Position numbers and translations under genes: made by a program. A stretch of DNA of 64,000 bases from an uncultured Elusimicrobiales bacterium (GTDB lineage: Bacteria; Elusimicrobiota; Elusimicrobia; Elusimicrobiales; Elusimicrobiaceae), in assembly GCA_910576915.1 (NCBI GenBank), contig CAJTJT010000004.1:1-64000 (forward strand), written 5' to 3'. Of the stretch, positions 1 to 8,177 are shown piece by piece; within the stretch, counting starts at the first letter, position 1; each line of letters begins with the position of its first letter. The notes below the pieces were generated by a model. That model was given only the letters and a program-made list of their open reading frames with translations, searched no databases and was not told the origin of the DNA.

Positions 1-231
1 AGAGTCCTGCCAAACAGCATGGCTGTTTGAAACGCGCGAAGCGTAAAAGCCACGGGCGGAAGCCCGTGGTAGTTTACATGGTTGTATAACAGGGTAAATA
101 AGGAATAATGCTGAAAAAAGTTCAGTATGACGTTTTTAATAGTTTTTATGTTTTTTTCGTCTGTTTGCAACCCCATGCCGGCCCCCGTTTTGGCACACGC
201 AGAAAATCTACCTAAACCGCCTAAAAAAAGG
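1..231. other. Gene-free leader with hairpins upstream of ftsK
   Basis: No gene is seen here. Three small hairpins lie in a row: AAACAGC/GCTGTTT at 12-28, ACGC/GCGT at 32-44, and CCACGGGC/GCCCGTGG at 50-69. A short palindrome CTGAA-N5-TTCAG follows at 111-125. The hairpins may be the tail of an RNA or element that begins before the window. No function can be assigned. Confidence 0.4.
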
Positions 232-237
232 TAAAAT
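232..237 (+). promoter_or_regulatory. Probable -10 box of ftsK (leaderless type)
   Basis: TAAAAT lies 7 nt before the ftsK ATG, so transcription would begin at or next to the start codon. No good -35 box is visible at 17 nt spacing. Several other genes in the window show the same geometry. Confidence 0.35.
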
Positions 238-244
238 AAGCTAT

Positions 245-2587
245 ATGCCCAAGCACTATTATTACGCCGCTAAAAAAACCAAACGGAAAACGAAAAAAAC
301 TTCTTCCAACGCCTGGATTCGCACCGCCTTGTATATTTTAGGCGGCAGTCTGTGCGCGTGGCTGTTCTGCATTTTATGGTTTAACGTTTCCAGCGGGCAG
401 GCGGGGGAACAGGTCGCCAAAGAATTGTTCCAGCTCCTGGGGCAGTCGGCCGGGCTCCTGCCGCTGTTTTTGGCGTACTGGCTGGTGCAAACCATGCGCA
501 AAAAAAGCGCGTCGTTTTTATTCTTTTTAATCGGAACGGGCGTAACGCTGTCGGCCGCGTCCAGCTTTCTAACGCTTTTAAAACTTATTTTTACCGATTC
601 GCTTATCAGCGGCGGTTTTGTGGGGCAAAAAGTTTTTTACGCTTTTAAAGGCGTATCGGGCTCCGTCGGGGCCGCGTTATTTTCCCTGGCGTTTATGCTG
701 GTGGGGCTCCATATGCTGTTTGCGATTCCGTGGTCCGTGGTGCTGGAAAAAACGGTCCAGTTTATCCGCAACGATTTTGACGGCTGGCTGGAAGCGCGCG
801 CGGAACTCAAACAAAAAATCACCGAAGGCCGCGCCGAAATAAAAGAAAAAGCCGACAAATCCGCCAAAGAAAAAATCGCCGTGCCGGTAGCCGAAGAAAT
901 TCACGACGCGCCCGAAATTCACCGCTCCAAGCCGGAAATCCGCCGCCCCGTGGCGGTGGCCGAACCCGTTAAACTTCCGCGCAGAGAAGAGATTTCCGCT
1001 CCGCATTTAACCGAAGACAAACCGAAAGAATCGCCCGCCAAAGCTACCGATGAAAACGGCGAAGTGAAAAAATTTGATCCCAAAACCTTCCGGCTTCCGC
1101 CGCTTGAACTGCTGGCTGACCCGGTAGGGGACGGCCTTGTCGGGCCGACGGACGACGAAATCGCCCAGGCCACCCGCCGCCTGGAAGATACGCTCAAAAG
1201 TTTTGATATCCGCGCAAGCGTAACGGGCGTATCGCCGGGCCCGGTGGTTACCCGCTATGAAATCAAGCCCGACCCGGGCGTGACCATCGCCTCCATTACG
1301 GCCCGCACGCAGGACATCCAGGCCAGTATGGAAGCGCGCGCCATCCGCGTCCAGGCGCCTATTCCGGGTAAAAACGCCGTCGGGTTCGAAATCCCCAACG
1401 ACCGCCCGGTCATGGTTACCATGAAAGAAATTTTACAGTCGCCCGTGTACGCTTCTTCCAAAGCCGTCATGCCGATTGCGCTCGGCCGCTATGCCGACGG
1501 GGACCCGGCCGGTTCCGTGGCCGAAAAATGGCCGCATATTTTGATTGCCGGGGCCACCAACAGCGGTAAATCCATTTGTCTGCATACGATTATTATGTCG
1601 CTTCTGTACAAGCACCGCCCGGACGAGGTCAAATTTTTAATGATTGACCCCAAACGCGTGGAGCTGACGCTGTACGAAGGCATCCCGTACCTGTACGACC
1701 CCAAAACGTCGTGCGACGATGTGGACGTAGTCACCGACGCCAACGGCGCGGCGCAGTCCTTGCAGAAGCTCGTTAAAGTAATGGAAAAACGCTTGCAAAT
1801 CATGCAGCTTGCCAAGGTGAAAAATATCGAAGGTTACAATCAGTGGGCCAAAGAACATAACGAAGAAAAGATGTTTTACATCTTTGTTATCATCGACGAA
1901 ATGGCCGACCTCATGCTGCAGACCAAAGCCTCTATCGAAGATTCCATCCAGCGTTTGGCGCAAATGGGCCGCGCGCTGGGGATTCACCTTATTTTGTGCA
2001 CGCAGCGTCCGTCCGTAAAAGTAATTACGGGTATCATTAAGGCGAACTTGCCGTCCCGTATTGCTTTGCAGGTGGCTTCGGGCATTGACTCCAAGGTAAT
2101 TTTGGATGCCACGGGCGCGGAAGACCTCCTGGGCCGCGGGGATATGCTTTACCAGAGCACCTCGGACAAAACGCCGCTGCGTATCCAGGGCGCGTACGTG
2201 TCCGAAAAAGAAATCAACGCTGTGGCGGACTTTTTACGTTCGCAGGGCGGCCCGGATTATCCCGTCCAGGTAGTGAGCGAACAGCCCGCCGGCCAACGCC
2301 CGCAGGATGGCCTGGGCACCAAGCCCGAAGAACTCTTGCAGGGCCTCAATTTAATTAAAGAACGCCGCCGCGTATCGCAGGACTTGTTAAAAGCGCACTT
2401 CGGTTCCAGCGCGCGCGCGACCAATATGTTAAGCGTACTGGAAATGAAAGGCTATATTTCCAAACCGGAAGGTTCCAACCGCTGGGAAATCCATTACGAA
2501 ATGATTGACCAGGCCATCGAGGAACTCAGCAGCCTGCCGTACGACAAAACTTACCAGGAAGAAACGTATGAAACCGTCTATAAATAA
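245..2587 (+). CDS. ftsK: DNA translocase FtsK/SpoIIIE
   Basis: A 780-aa septal DNA translocase that pumps chromosomal DNA during division and chromosome-dimer resolution. A basic N-terminus is followed by about four membrane segments (roughly residues 25-170), a charged Pro/Ala/Glu-rich linker (about 175-290), then the RecA-like motor. Walker A (GATNSGKS) is near residue 437 and Walker B (VIIDEMAD) near 550. The C-terminus (about 700-765) is a gamma winged-helix domain with the RRVSQDLLKAHF and ARATNMLSVLEMKGYI pattern that reads KOPS sites in homologues. It starts a co-directional run of nine genes; the next gene begins inside its last codons. The length is normal for the family. Confidence 0.96.
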   Translation: MPKHYYYAAKKTKRKTKKTSSNAWIRTALYILGGSLCAWLFCILWFNVSSGQAGEQVAKELFQLLGQSAGLLPLFLAYWLVQTMRKKSASFLFFLIGTGVTLSAASSFLTLLKLIFTDSLISGGFVGQKVFYAFKGVSGSVGAALFSLAFMLVGLHMLFAIPWSVVLEKTVQFIRNDFDGWLEARAELKQKITEGRAEIKEKADKSAKEKIAVPVAEEIHDAPEIHRSKPEIRRPVAVAEPVKLPRREEISAPHLTEDKPKESPAKATDENGEVKKFDPKTFRLPPLELLADPVGDGLVGPTDDEIAQATRRLEDTLKSFDIRASVTGVSPGPVVTRYEIKPDPGVTIASITARTQDIQASMEARAIRVQAPIPGKNAVGFEIPNDRPVMVTMKEILQSPVYASSKAVMPIALGRYADGDPAGSVAEKWPHILIAGATNSGKSICLHTIIMSLLYKHRPDEVKFLMIDPKRVELTLYEGIPYLYDPKTSCDDVDVVTDANGAAQSLQKLVKVMEKRLQIMQLAKVKNIEGYNQWAKEHNEEKMFYIFVIIDEMADLMLQTKASIEDSIQRLAQMGRALGIHLILCTQRPSVKVITGIIKANLPSRIALQVASGIDSKVILDATGAEDLLGRGDMLYQSTSDKTPLRIQGAYVSEKEINAVADFLRSQGGPDYPVQVVSEQPAGQRPQDGLGTKPEELLQGLNLIKERRRVSQDLLKAHFGSSARATNMLSVLEMKGYISKPEGSNRWEIHYEMIDQAIEELSSLPYDKTYQEETYETVYK

Positions 2588-3332
2588 CCTTTTTTTAGCC
2601 GTCCTGTTGGCCTGTTCGCTGGCCGCCTGCACGGACGATAAACCTCAGCCCGCGCCGGAAAAACCGCAGGAAGCGGCGGAACCCGCCAAACCGCAAGCCC
2701 CGGTCCAAGCGGCGGCTCCGGCCGTTCAAAAGCCTGCCGTCAAAACTGCTCCGCAGCCGAAAAAGGACGTTACCTACACGGCCGAACAACTAGCGCAGCG
2801 GTTAAAAGAATGGGATAAAAAACTCAGCACTCTTTCCACTCAGTTTGAACAAACCACGTCTTACGACGGCGTACAGGTCAGCCGTTCGCGCGGCACCCTG
2901 TCCTACGACCGCGACCGTAACTTTTTGCGCCTGGATACGCTCACCCGCACGGGTGAAACCGAGCAGTCCGCCGTTACCGATAAAAAGGAAATTATCATTT
3001 TGGACGAAGCGGGCGCGCACGTTACCACGCTTTCCTGGACGGACTGGCAGCAAGGCCAGCCCAACCAGGCGCTGTTTGATTTCGGCAATTACACCGCGCT
3101 CGTGGATAAACACAACGCGGCCGTAAAAAGCCAAACGCCGCAGGAAGCCGTCCTTGTATTAACGCCGAAAGAGGGGGAGGAATACGAACTGTATTTAACG
3201 CTTTCCAAGCAAGACTTTTTCCCCGCGGAAATTGCCATCAAGTCGGACCTGATGTTAACGAAAGCCACTTTATCCGCCGCGCGCAAAAACGCGCCGCTGG
3301 CGGAAAATACATTTGGAGGATTTTTTAAATGA
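2568..3332 (+). CDS. LolA-like outer-membrane lipoprotein carrier protein, itself a lipoprotein
   Basis: A 254-aa protein read from the ATG at 2568, 20 nt inside the end of ftsK. The longer reading from 2505 would place a basic stretch before the signal peptide and is rejected. Residues 1-20 are a lipoprotein signal with lipobox SLAAC (Cys21), followed by a Pro/Ala/Glu/Lys linker to about residue 85. The rest resembles LolA/LolB-type half-barrels (LSTLSTQFEQTT, GTLSYDRDRNFLRLDT, EIIILDEAG). Classical LolA is periplasmic and soluble, so a lipidated version with a long linker is unusual. Placement next to ftsK is common for lolA. The exact role is inferred. Confidence 0.75.
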   Translation: MKPSINNLFLAVLLACSLAACTDDKPQPAPEKPQEAAEPAKPQAPVQAAAPAVQKPAVKTAPQPKKDVTYTAEQLAQRLKEWDKKLSTLSTQFEQTTSYDGVQVSRSRGTLSYDRDRNFLRLDTLTRTGETEQSAVTDKKEIIILDEAGAHVTTLSWTDWQQGQPNQALFDFGNYTALVDKHNAAVKSQTPQEAVLVLTPKEGEEYELYLTLSKQDFFPAEIAIKSDLMLTKATLSAARKNAPLAENTFGGFFK

Positions 3333-3949
3333 AAATGACGCTCGCCAACAAAATTACGCTCACGCGCGCCGCGCTGTCCATCGTCATGTTTTTGTTTATT
3401 TTAATGCCGTGCGGCTGGGCGCGCCTGGTCGCCACGATGATTTTTATTTTAGCCGCCAGCACGGACTGGGTGGACGGAAAAATCGCGCGCGAAACCAATA
3501 CCATTACGCCTTTCGGCGCGATTGTGGACCCGTTTGTGGATAAAATTTTAGTGGCCGCGGCCTTCTTTGCGTTTGTGGGCATTAAAGAGCTTGACGTACC
3601 GATTTGGGCCGTGTTCTTTATTCTCTTGCGCGAATTAATGGTTTCCACGCTGCGCGTTATCGCGGCGTTGGAAGGCAAAGTAATGGCAGCCGAGCGGTGG
3701 GGGAAATTTAAAACTGTTATCCAGATGACGGCCATCGGCATTATTTTCTTTGTGCTGGACGTTTACCATTTATCCCACCTGTTAACGGGCTGTGCGCGCG
3801 AAGTTTGCGTATTCCTGTTTGTGTTATTGTGCAAAATCCCGTATGCCATCACGGCGATTGCGGCCGTGATTACGTGGATTAGCGCGGTATCCTATTTAAA
3901 GAACAACTGGGACCTCTTGAAAAAATCGTGGAGTCTGCCGTGCAAGTAA
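3329..3949 (+). CDS. pgsA: CDP-diacylglycerol-glycerol-3-phosphate 3-phosphatidyltransferase
   Basis: A 206-aa integral membrane enzyme that makes phosphatidylglycerophosphate from CDP-diacylglycerol and glycerol-3-phosphate. The CDP-alcohol phosphotransferase signature D-x2-DG-x2-AR-x8-G-x3-D-x3-D is complete at about residues 48-73 (TDWVDGKIAR, then GAIVDPFVDK). About five to six hydrophobic segments follow. The start overlaps the LolA-like gene by 4 nt (ATGA). The next gene encodes the phosphatase for the following step, so the pair makes phosphatidylglycerol. Confidence 0.93.
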   Translation: MKMTLANKITLTRAALSIVMFLFILMPCGWARLVATMIFILAASTDWVDGKIARETNTITPFGAIVDPFVDKILVAAAFFAFVGIKELDVPIWAVFFILLRELMVSTLRVIAALEGKVMAAERWGKFKTVIQMTAIGIIFFVLDVYHLSHLLTGCAREVCVFLFVLLCKIPYAITAIAAVITWISAVSYLKNNWDLLKKSWSLPCK

Positions 3950-4422
3950 TTTGGCGCGCCCTGGCCACGGGCTGTTTTATCAGCTATCTGCCCGCCCTTG
4001 TAATTCCGTTTAAAAAGAATACGGGCGCGGGATTTTTGGGTACGCTCGTCGGGATTCCGCTGGTGCTTGTTATGCCCAAGGACCAAATGTTGTACAGCGT
4101 ACTCATGCTGGCGTTTTGGGTATTTGCGGTAGTGGTATGCAAAAAAGTACAATTTAGGGGATACACGGGGCATGATAATCCCAAAATCGTCATTGATGAA
4201 ATTGCGGGTTATATGACCGCCATGGCGTTTTTGCCCCGCACGTGGCCGTACCTGCTGGCCGCATTTGTGCTGTTCCGGGCGTTTGACACGTTAAAACCGT
4301 GGCTTGTAAAAACCTTCGACCGCATGGAAAATGCTTTCGGCGTGGTGTTTGACGACGTAGCGGCCGGCCTTATGGCAAACATTTTAATACAGATTTTTAT
4401 TATATTTTTCGTTCGGGCGTAA
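3940..4422 (+). CDS. pgpA: Phosphatidylglycerophosphatase A
   Basis: A 160-aa membrane protein that dephosphorylates phosphatidylglycerophosphate to phosphatidylglycerol. The PgpA hallmark DNPKIVIDEIAGYMTAM lies near residues 82-98, with later FRAFDTLKPW and DDVAAGLMAN blocks. I chose the GTG at 3940 because GGAG at 3930-3933 sits 6 nt before it; a GTG at 3928 would add four residues and lacks a comparable site. It overlaps pgsA by 10 nt, which points to translational coupling. Confidence 0.92.
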   Translation: MQVIWRALATGCFISYLPALVIPFKKNTGAGFLGTLVGIPLVLVMPKDQMLYSVLMLAFWVFAVVVCKKVQFRGYTGHDNPKIVIDEIAGYMTAMAFLPRTWPYLLAAFVLFRAFDTLKPWLVKTFDRMENAFGVVFDDVAAGLMANILIQIFIIFFVRA

Positions 4423-4442
4423 CACCCCAAGGAGATTAAAAC

Positions 4443-5090
4443 ATGGATTTTTCCAACATGACCAACCTGCGTGAACTGCTGGCCGCCGGCGGACCCGTAC
4501 TGATTTTACTGTTACTCTTGTCCGTTTATTCCATTTCCGTAATTTTGGAACGGTATTTTAAATTGCGTTCGGCCATTAATTTATCCCGCAAGCTGATTGC
4601 GTATTCCCGCCATCCGCTCCGCTCCGAAAATTACCAAAAAGTGGAAGAAGCCTGCAAAAAAGACGTCGTCAAAAATACGCCCGCGGCGCAGCTTTTGTCC
4701 CGCATGCTGGAAGAACGCAACCGCCCGCAGGCTGAACTTGAAAAACTGGCCGACAACGTAATCGACTGGGAAATTTCCAAACTCCAGCGCCGCCTGACCG
4801 TGCTGGGCACGCTGGGCAGCATTACCCCGTTTATCGGGCTTTTCGGTACGGTTATCGGTGTTATGCACGCGTTTAAAGATTTGGCCACCAGCGCCGCCGC
4901 CAACGCGGGCGCGTCCGTCGTGGCTGCCGGTATTGCCGAAGCCTTAATCAACACCGCGGCCGGGCTGTTTGTAGCTATTCCGGCGGTTATCGCGTACAAC
5001 TATTTCCTGTCCAAAACCAACTATTTTGCCAAGGAACTGGAAAACGCCGCAAACGAATTTATCTTCCGCCAGAACGACGGCGGCTTTTAA
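4443..5090 (+). CDS. MotA/TolQ/ExbB proton channel family protein
   Basis: A 215-aa inner-membrane protein with three hydrophobic segments (about 15-40, 115-140, 155-185) arranged as in ExbB/TolQ. The conserved region TVLGTLGSITPFIGLFGTVIGVMHAF and the downstream GIAEALINTAAGLFVAIPAVIAYNYF block are typical. With the following ExbD/TolR and TonB/TolA-like genes it should form a proton-motive-force-driven energy-transducing complex. A clear AGGAGA site precedes the ATG. Tol and Exb roles cannot be separated, as no tolB, pal or TonB-dependent receptor lies nearby. Confidence 0.93.
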   Translation: MDFSNMTNLRELLAAGGPVLILLLLLSVYSISVILERYFKLRSAINLSRKLIAYSRHPLRSENYQKVEEACKKDVVKNTPAAQLLSRMLEERNRPQAELEKLADNVIDWEISKLQRRLTVLGTLGSITPFIGLFGTVIGVMHAFKDLATSAAANAGASVVAAGIAEALINTAAGLFVAIPAVIAYNYFLSKTNYFAKELENAANEFIFRQNDGGF

Positions 5091-5096
5091 TCACCC

Positions 5097-5501
5097 ATGA
5101 GCACGCATAAAAACAGAACCGTTATGGCCGAAATCAACATGGTGCCGTTTATCGACATCACGCTGATTTTGCTTATTATTTTTATGGTGATGAGCCCGAT
5201 GCTGGTGCAAATGCAGCTGACGGTGGACCTTCCCAAATCCAACGCCATAAACACCCAAACGGACGACGACGTCATCCGCGTGGAAGTGCAAAAAGACGGG
5301 ACGATTTCCGTCATGAATAAAAAACTGACCCTTAAAACCCTGGAGCGCGAACTGATTTTGCGCTTAGGCAAAGCCAATAAAAAAACCATCCTGGTGCAGG
5401 CCGATAAAGACGTGCCCGTCCAGCAGGTGGTAAACGTGTTTGACGTGGCCAAAAAACTCGGCGCGGCCAAACTGGGTATCGGGGTACTGGCTAAGAATTA
5501 A
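5097..5501 (+). CDS. ExbD/TolR family biopolymer transport protein
   Basis: A 134-aa protein with one N-terminal membrane helix (about 14-38). It carries the family motif AEINMVPFIDITLILLIIFMV, with the essential membrane Asp at the start of the helix, and a periplasmic domain ending in VPVQQVVNVFDVAKKLGAAKLGI. It lies 6 nt after the ExbB/TolQ gene and its stop overlaps the next start (TAATG). It is the peptidoglycan-side partner of the proton channel. Confidence 0.94.
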   Translation: MSTHKNRTVMAEINMVPFIDITLILLIIFMVMSPMLVQMQLTVDLPKSNAINTQTDDDVIRVEVQKDGTISVMNKKLTLKTLERELILRLGKANKKTILVQADKDVPVQQVVNVFDVAKKLGAAKLGIGVLAKN

Positions 5502-6220
5502 TGTTAAACAAGTATACGGCAATATCCGGTGGACTGCATGTGCTGGCGGCGCTTTTCTTGCTGCTGGCTTTGGCGCCGTCCGCCAAAAAAGCCTCCGCTA
5601 CGTATACGATTGACTTTATCGGCTCCGGCAAAGTAATCGCCACCACGGGGCAGGAAGCCGCCGCCCCCAAAGCGCCGAAAGCGGCCGTACAGGCCCCGGC
5701 TCCGGCCAAAGAAGCCGAAGTAAAAAAAGAGGAAGCAAAACCGGCTAAAAAAGCCTACGCTTCCAAAGAAGAAATTTCCGCCAAAAAACAACCCGCCAAA
5801 AAGGCCGCGGCAAAACCGGCCCCCAAAGCCGAACCCCTCGGCGCGCCCAGCGTGCTGGACGACGAACCCGCGGAAAAAGGGGGAGAATCCTCCAAAGAAG
5901 GCGAATTTGAGGGCGGAAACATCCAAACCGATTTTGCAAACTTCCCGTATCCGTGGTACATTACCCAGGTGCGTAACTCGCTGTGGATTGAGTGGGAAAA
6001 ACGCCGTCCGGCCGGCTCTACGCTGGCCGCGCTCGTCACCTTTGCCATCGCCCGCGACGGGAAAGTGAAAGATTTGAAAGTGGAACGCAAATCCGGCGAC
6101 GATACGTTCGACTTCGCCGCCTCCTCCGCCGTCATCAACGCGGGGCCGTTTGCGCCGCTTCCGATGTATTACGAAAAAGACGAACTTACCGTCAGTGTAG
6201 AATTTAAACAGGAGAAATAA
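5501..6220 (+). CDS. TonB/TolA family energy-transducing protein
   Basis: A 239-aa protein with an N-terminal anchor (about 7-28), a long Ala/Lys/Pro/Glu-rich spacer (about 48-125) suited to span the periplasm, and a C-terminal TonB/TolA-like domain (about 145-239). That domain has WYITQVRNSLWIEWEKRRP, a strand with DGKVKDLKVERKSGDDTFDFAASSAV, and a closing FAPLPMYYEKDELTVSVEF. Gene order exbB-exbD-tonB and the 1-nt overlap support the assignment. TolA and TonB cannot be told apart here. Confidence 0.87.
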   Translation: MLNKYTAISGGLHVLAALFLLLALAPSAKKASATYTIDFIGSGKVIATTGQEAAAPKAPKAAVQAPAPAKEAEVKKEEAKPAKKAYASKEEISAKKQPAKKAAAKPAPKAEPLGAPSVLDDEPAEKGGESSKEGEFEGGNIQTDFANFPYPWYITQVRNSLWIEWEKRRPAGSTLAALVTFAIARDGKVKDLKVERKSGDDTFDFAASSAVINAGPFAPLPMYYEKDELTVSVEFKQEK

Positions 6221-6222
6221 GT

Positions 6223-6711
6223 ATGAACGGTTGGCAGCGTTTTGCAATCTTGCTTTTATGTTGTTTTGTTGTGATGGTGTGCTATCCTAATTTCGACGCC
6301 GCGGGCTGGACGTTTATCGGTATTTTAATTGCCATGTGGACGGGCGCGATTATGATACTTTCCATCATTTCCAACATCTTCGGCCTCTACCGCCTGGAAA
6401 CGCTCAATAAACTAATTTGCCTCGTGTTTATTTGCGCGGTATTTTATACTCTGCTGTGGTACTTCCCGCAGGAAGACAAAGTAACTCCTATCAATAAAAT
6501 AAAATACGGGGAAATTCCCTCCAAAGCCGATATTGAAAAAGGCCTGAAACGTTTTAAATTTAATTTCGATTTCGTACGCCGCAACGCGCGCCGCTCGGAA
6601 AATTTCATCAACCAGGATATGGACGGCGACAATGTGAAAAAAGAAATTAAAAAAACCGTTTCCAAAAAAACGGACGAACTGATTGATTCTATCCAAATCG
6701 AAGTGGAATAA
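6223..6711 (+). CDS. Uncharacterised membrane protein with charged C-terminal tail
   Basis: A 162-aa protein of no family I recognise. It has three hydrophobic segments (about 6-22, 28-50, 60-80) and then an 80-residue Lys/Arg/Asp-rich tail, probably cytoplasmic, with predicted helices at 100-160. It begins 2 nt after the TonB-like gene and ends 2 nt before the SDR gene, so it is co-transcribed with them. The location suggests an envelope role, but nothing in the sequence proves one. Confidence 0.7.
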   Translation: MNGWQRFAILLLCCFVVMVCYPNFDAAGWTFIGILIAMWTGAIMILSIISNIFGLYRLETLNKLICLVFICAVFYTLLWYFPQEDKVTPINKIKYGEIPSKADIEKGLKRFKFNFDFVRRNARRSENFINQDMDGDNVKKEIKKTVSKKTDELIDSIQIEVE

Positions 6712-6713
6712 TT

Positions 6714-7670
6714 ATGAAAAAAACCCTTTTAATTACCGGCGGAAACGGCTTTATCGGCCGCGCGCTTACGGATAAGCTGTTAAAAGAAGGCTATAACGTG
6801 CGCATTACCACGCGCCGCGAACCTAAAAAACAGCCAGCCAATCCGGCGGTAACCCTTGTACAGGCCGATTATAACGACGTAAAATCCCTGCAAAAAGCCC
6901 TGGAAGGGTGCAGCGGTGTATTCCACCTGGCCGCGGCGATTTTTGGTTTTAATTACCGGGATTTTGAACAAGCCAACATCACCGCCACGCAAAATGTGGT
7001 GGAAGCCGTCAACAACACTCCTTCGGTGGAAACGTTTGTGCACGTATCCAGCCTGGCCGCCAGCGGGTTCGCCGCCGATAAAAACGCGCCCCGCACCGAA
7101 GAAATGGAGCCGGCCCCGGTGTCGGACTACGGCATCACCAAGCTGGGCGGCGAAAAGGCCGCCAAAACCTTGCGCCCCGGCGTAAAATGGACGATTATCC
7201 GCCCGCCGATTGTATACGGACGCAACGATTCGGGCGTATCCAAAATTGCCGCGTGGGTCAAACGCGGGCTGATGGTAAACACCTCCGGCAACGGGCTTTT
7301 CAGTTTTGTACACGTGGATGATTTGGTGGAAGCGTTATGGCTTGCGTTTTCCCGCCCGGATACGGGGGGAGAAACCTTTTTTATCTGCGAGCCGGCCGTC
7401 TACGGCTGGGACTATTTTATCGGCGAAATGGCCAATGCCATGCACGTTAAAAAACCGTTTATGCCCCAGGCCCCGCATTGGCTGATGAACGCGGCCGCGT
7501 GGATTTACGAAACCGCCGCCCGCATCACCGGCGCGCAGCCCGCACTCAATTACGACAAAGTAAAAGAAGCCGTCATCCCCGGGCATTGGATTTGCTCCAA
7601 CGCCAAATGGGTCAAGTTAACGGGCCAGCAATTTACGCCGCTTTCCGAAGGCCTAAAGAAAAGTTTTTAA
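6714..7670 (+). CDS. NAD-dependent epimerase/dehydratase (extended SDR)
   Basis: A 318-aa extended short-chain dehydrogenase/reductase. The Rossmann glycine motif GGNGFIGRAL is at about residues 8-17. The VSSLAASG strand carries the catalytic Ser and YGITKLGGEK carries the Tyr-x3-Lys pair. RPPIVYGRND is a typical extended-SDR substrate-loop motif. The substrate could be a nucleotide sugar, a sterol-like lipid or another hydroxy compound; the sequence does not decide. It closes the nine-gene run that starts with ftsK. Confidence 0.88.
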   Translation: MKKTLLITGGNGFIGRALTDKLLKEGYNVRITTRREPKKQPANPAVTLVQADYNDVKSLQKALEGCSGVFHLAAAIFGFNYRDFEQANITATQNVVEAVNNTPSVETFVHVSSLAASGFAADKNAPRTEEMEPAPVSDYGITKLGGEKAAKTLRPGVKWTIIRPPIVYGRNDSGVSKIAAWVKRGLMVNTSGNGLFSFVHVDDLVEALWLAFSRPDTGGETFFICEPAVYGWDYFIGEMANAMHVKKPFMPQAPHWLMNAAAWIYETAARITGAQPALNYDKVKEAVIPGHWICSNAKWVKLTGQQFTPLSEGLKKSF

Positions 7671-7699
7671 AAGACAAAGTTTAAAAATTTTGTTATAAT
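7671..7699 (+). promoter_or_regulatory. Promoter of tRNA-Ser
   Basis: AAGACA at 7671-7676 and TATAAT at 7694-7699 are separated by 17 nt. TGT directly before the -10 makes it an extended -10 (TGnTATAAT). It lies in the 70-nt gap between the SDR gene and the tRNA. Confidence 0.6.
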
Positions 7700-7740
7700 A
7701 TATACGTTGGAAGTAATTTCCGGCAAAATAACAAGATTTT

Positions 7741-7831
7741 GGAGAGGTGGCTGAGAGGCCGAAAGCGGCGGTTTGCTAAACCGTTATACGGGTTAATTCC
7801 CGTATCGAGGGTTCGAATCCCTCCCTCTCCG
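7741..7831 (+). tRNA. tRNA-Ser(GCT)
   Basis: The acceptor stem GGAGAGG/CCTCTCC (7741-7747 with 7824-7830) is perfect and the discriminator is G7831. The anticodon loop TTGCTAA gives anticodon GCT. A long variable arm (ATACGGG...CCCGTAT) is typical of class II serine tRNA. The T arm is GGTTCGAATCC. CCA is not encoded. Confidence 0.96.
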
Positions 7832-7832
7832 T

Positions 7833-7872
7833 AAGAATTAAAAAGCTCCTTTGGTGGAGCTTTTTAATTCTT
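7833..7872 (+). terminator. Terminator of tRNA-Ser with extended arms
   Basis: A perfect 17-bp inverted repeat (AAGAATTAAAAAGCTCC and its complement) around the loop TTTGGT, ending in a T run. The A/T part of the arms is unusually long, as behind tRNA-Leu. Confidence 0.85.
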
Positions 7873-7876
7873 GTGT

Positions 7877-8030
7877 AGATTGGAGCGATGCAAACTGCTT
7901 TGCATCGCGTAGGGATTCGAAAGGCGGAGCGATGTACGAGTTTTGCCGTAAGGCAAAGGCGAGTACCGCGAGCCCGGGCTGCAGGAAATTTCCGTTAGGA
8001 AATTTACCGGAAGCCGAATCCCCAACTGCA
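7877..8030 (+). ncRNA. Structured repeat element S1 downstream of tRNA-Ser
   Basis: An RNA-like element of about 150 nt related to elements at 44481-44645 and 44690-44868. Hairpin 1 is GCGATGCAAA/TTTGCATCGC (7885-7908), hairpin 2 TTTGCC-GTAA-GGCAAA (7942-7957) and hairpin 3 AAATTTCC-GTTA-GGAAATTT (7986-8005). An enclosing stem pairs GGGATTCG (7912-7919) with CGAATCCC (8015-8022). The stretches GGAGCGATGTACGAGTTT and AAAGGCGAGTACCGCGAG are identical to the tRNA-Leu copy, while the stems differ but still pair. CGAATCCC also matches the T arm of tRNA-Ser. Function unknown. Confidence 0.6.
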
Positions 8031-8078
8031 GAAAATTTAAAAAAAGCGTCTAGAAGGACGCTTTTTTAATTTCTAGAG
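8030..8078 (+). terminator. Hairpin closing element S1
   Basis: GCGTC-TAGAAG-GACGC flanked by A-rich and T-rich arms (AAATTTAAAAAAA and TTTTTTAATTT). The same A/T-extended terminator design follows each structured element in the window. Confidence 0.6.
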
Positions 8079-8140
8079 AGAGTTGGAGCGGCATAAACTG
8101 ACCCTATGGGTCACCCCTCTGGGGGGCGCCAAGCCGCCGA
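8079..8140 (+). repeat. Truncated copy of the tRNA-associated element (5' part only)
   Basis: GTTGGAGCGGCATAAACTGACCC resembles the start of the element at 44690, which has GCGTACCAACTGACCC. It contains the hairpin GACCC-TAT-GGGTC and outer GGC/GCC pairing, but lacks the central conserved GGAGCGATG part. Its right end runs up to the hybrid kinase gene. Confidence 0.5.
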
Positions 8141-8177
8141 AATTACACAAACTGTACTGTTGTTAAGGAAAATTTCT

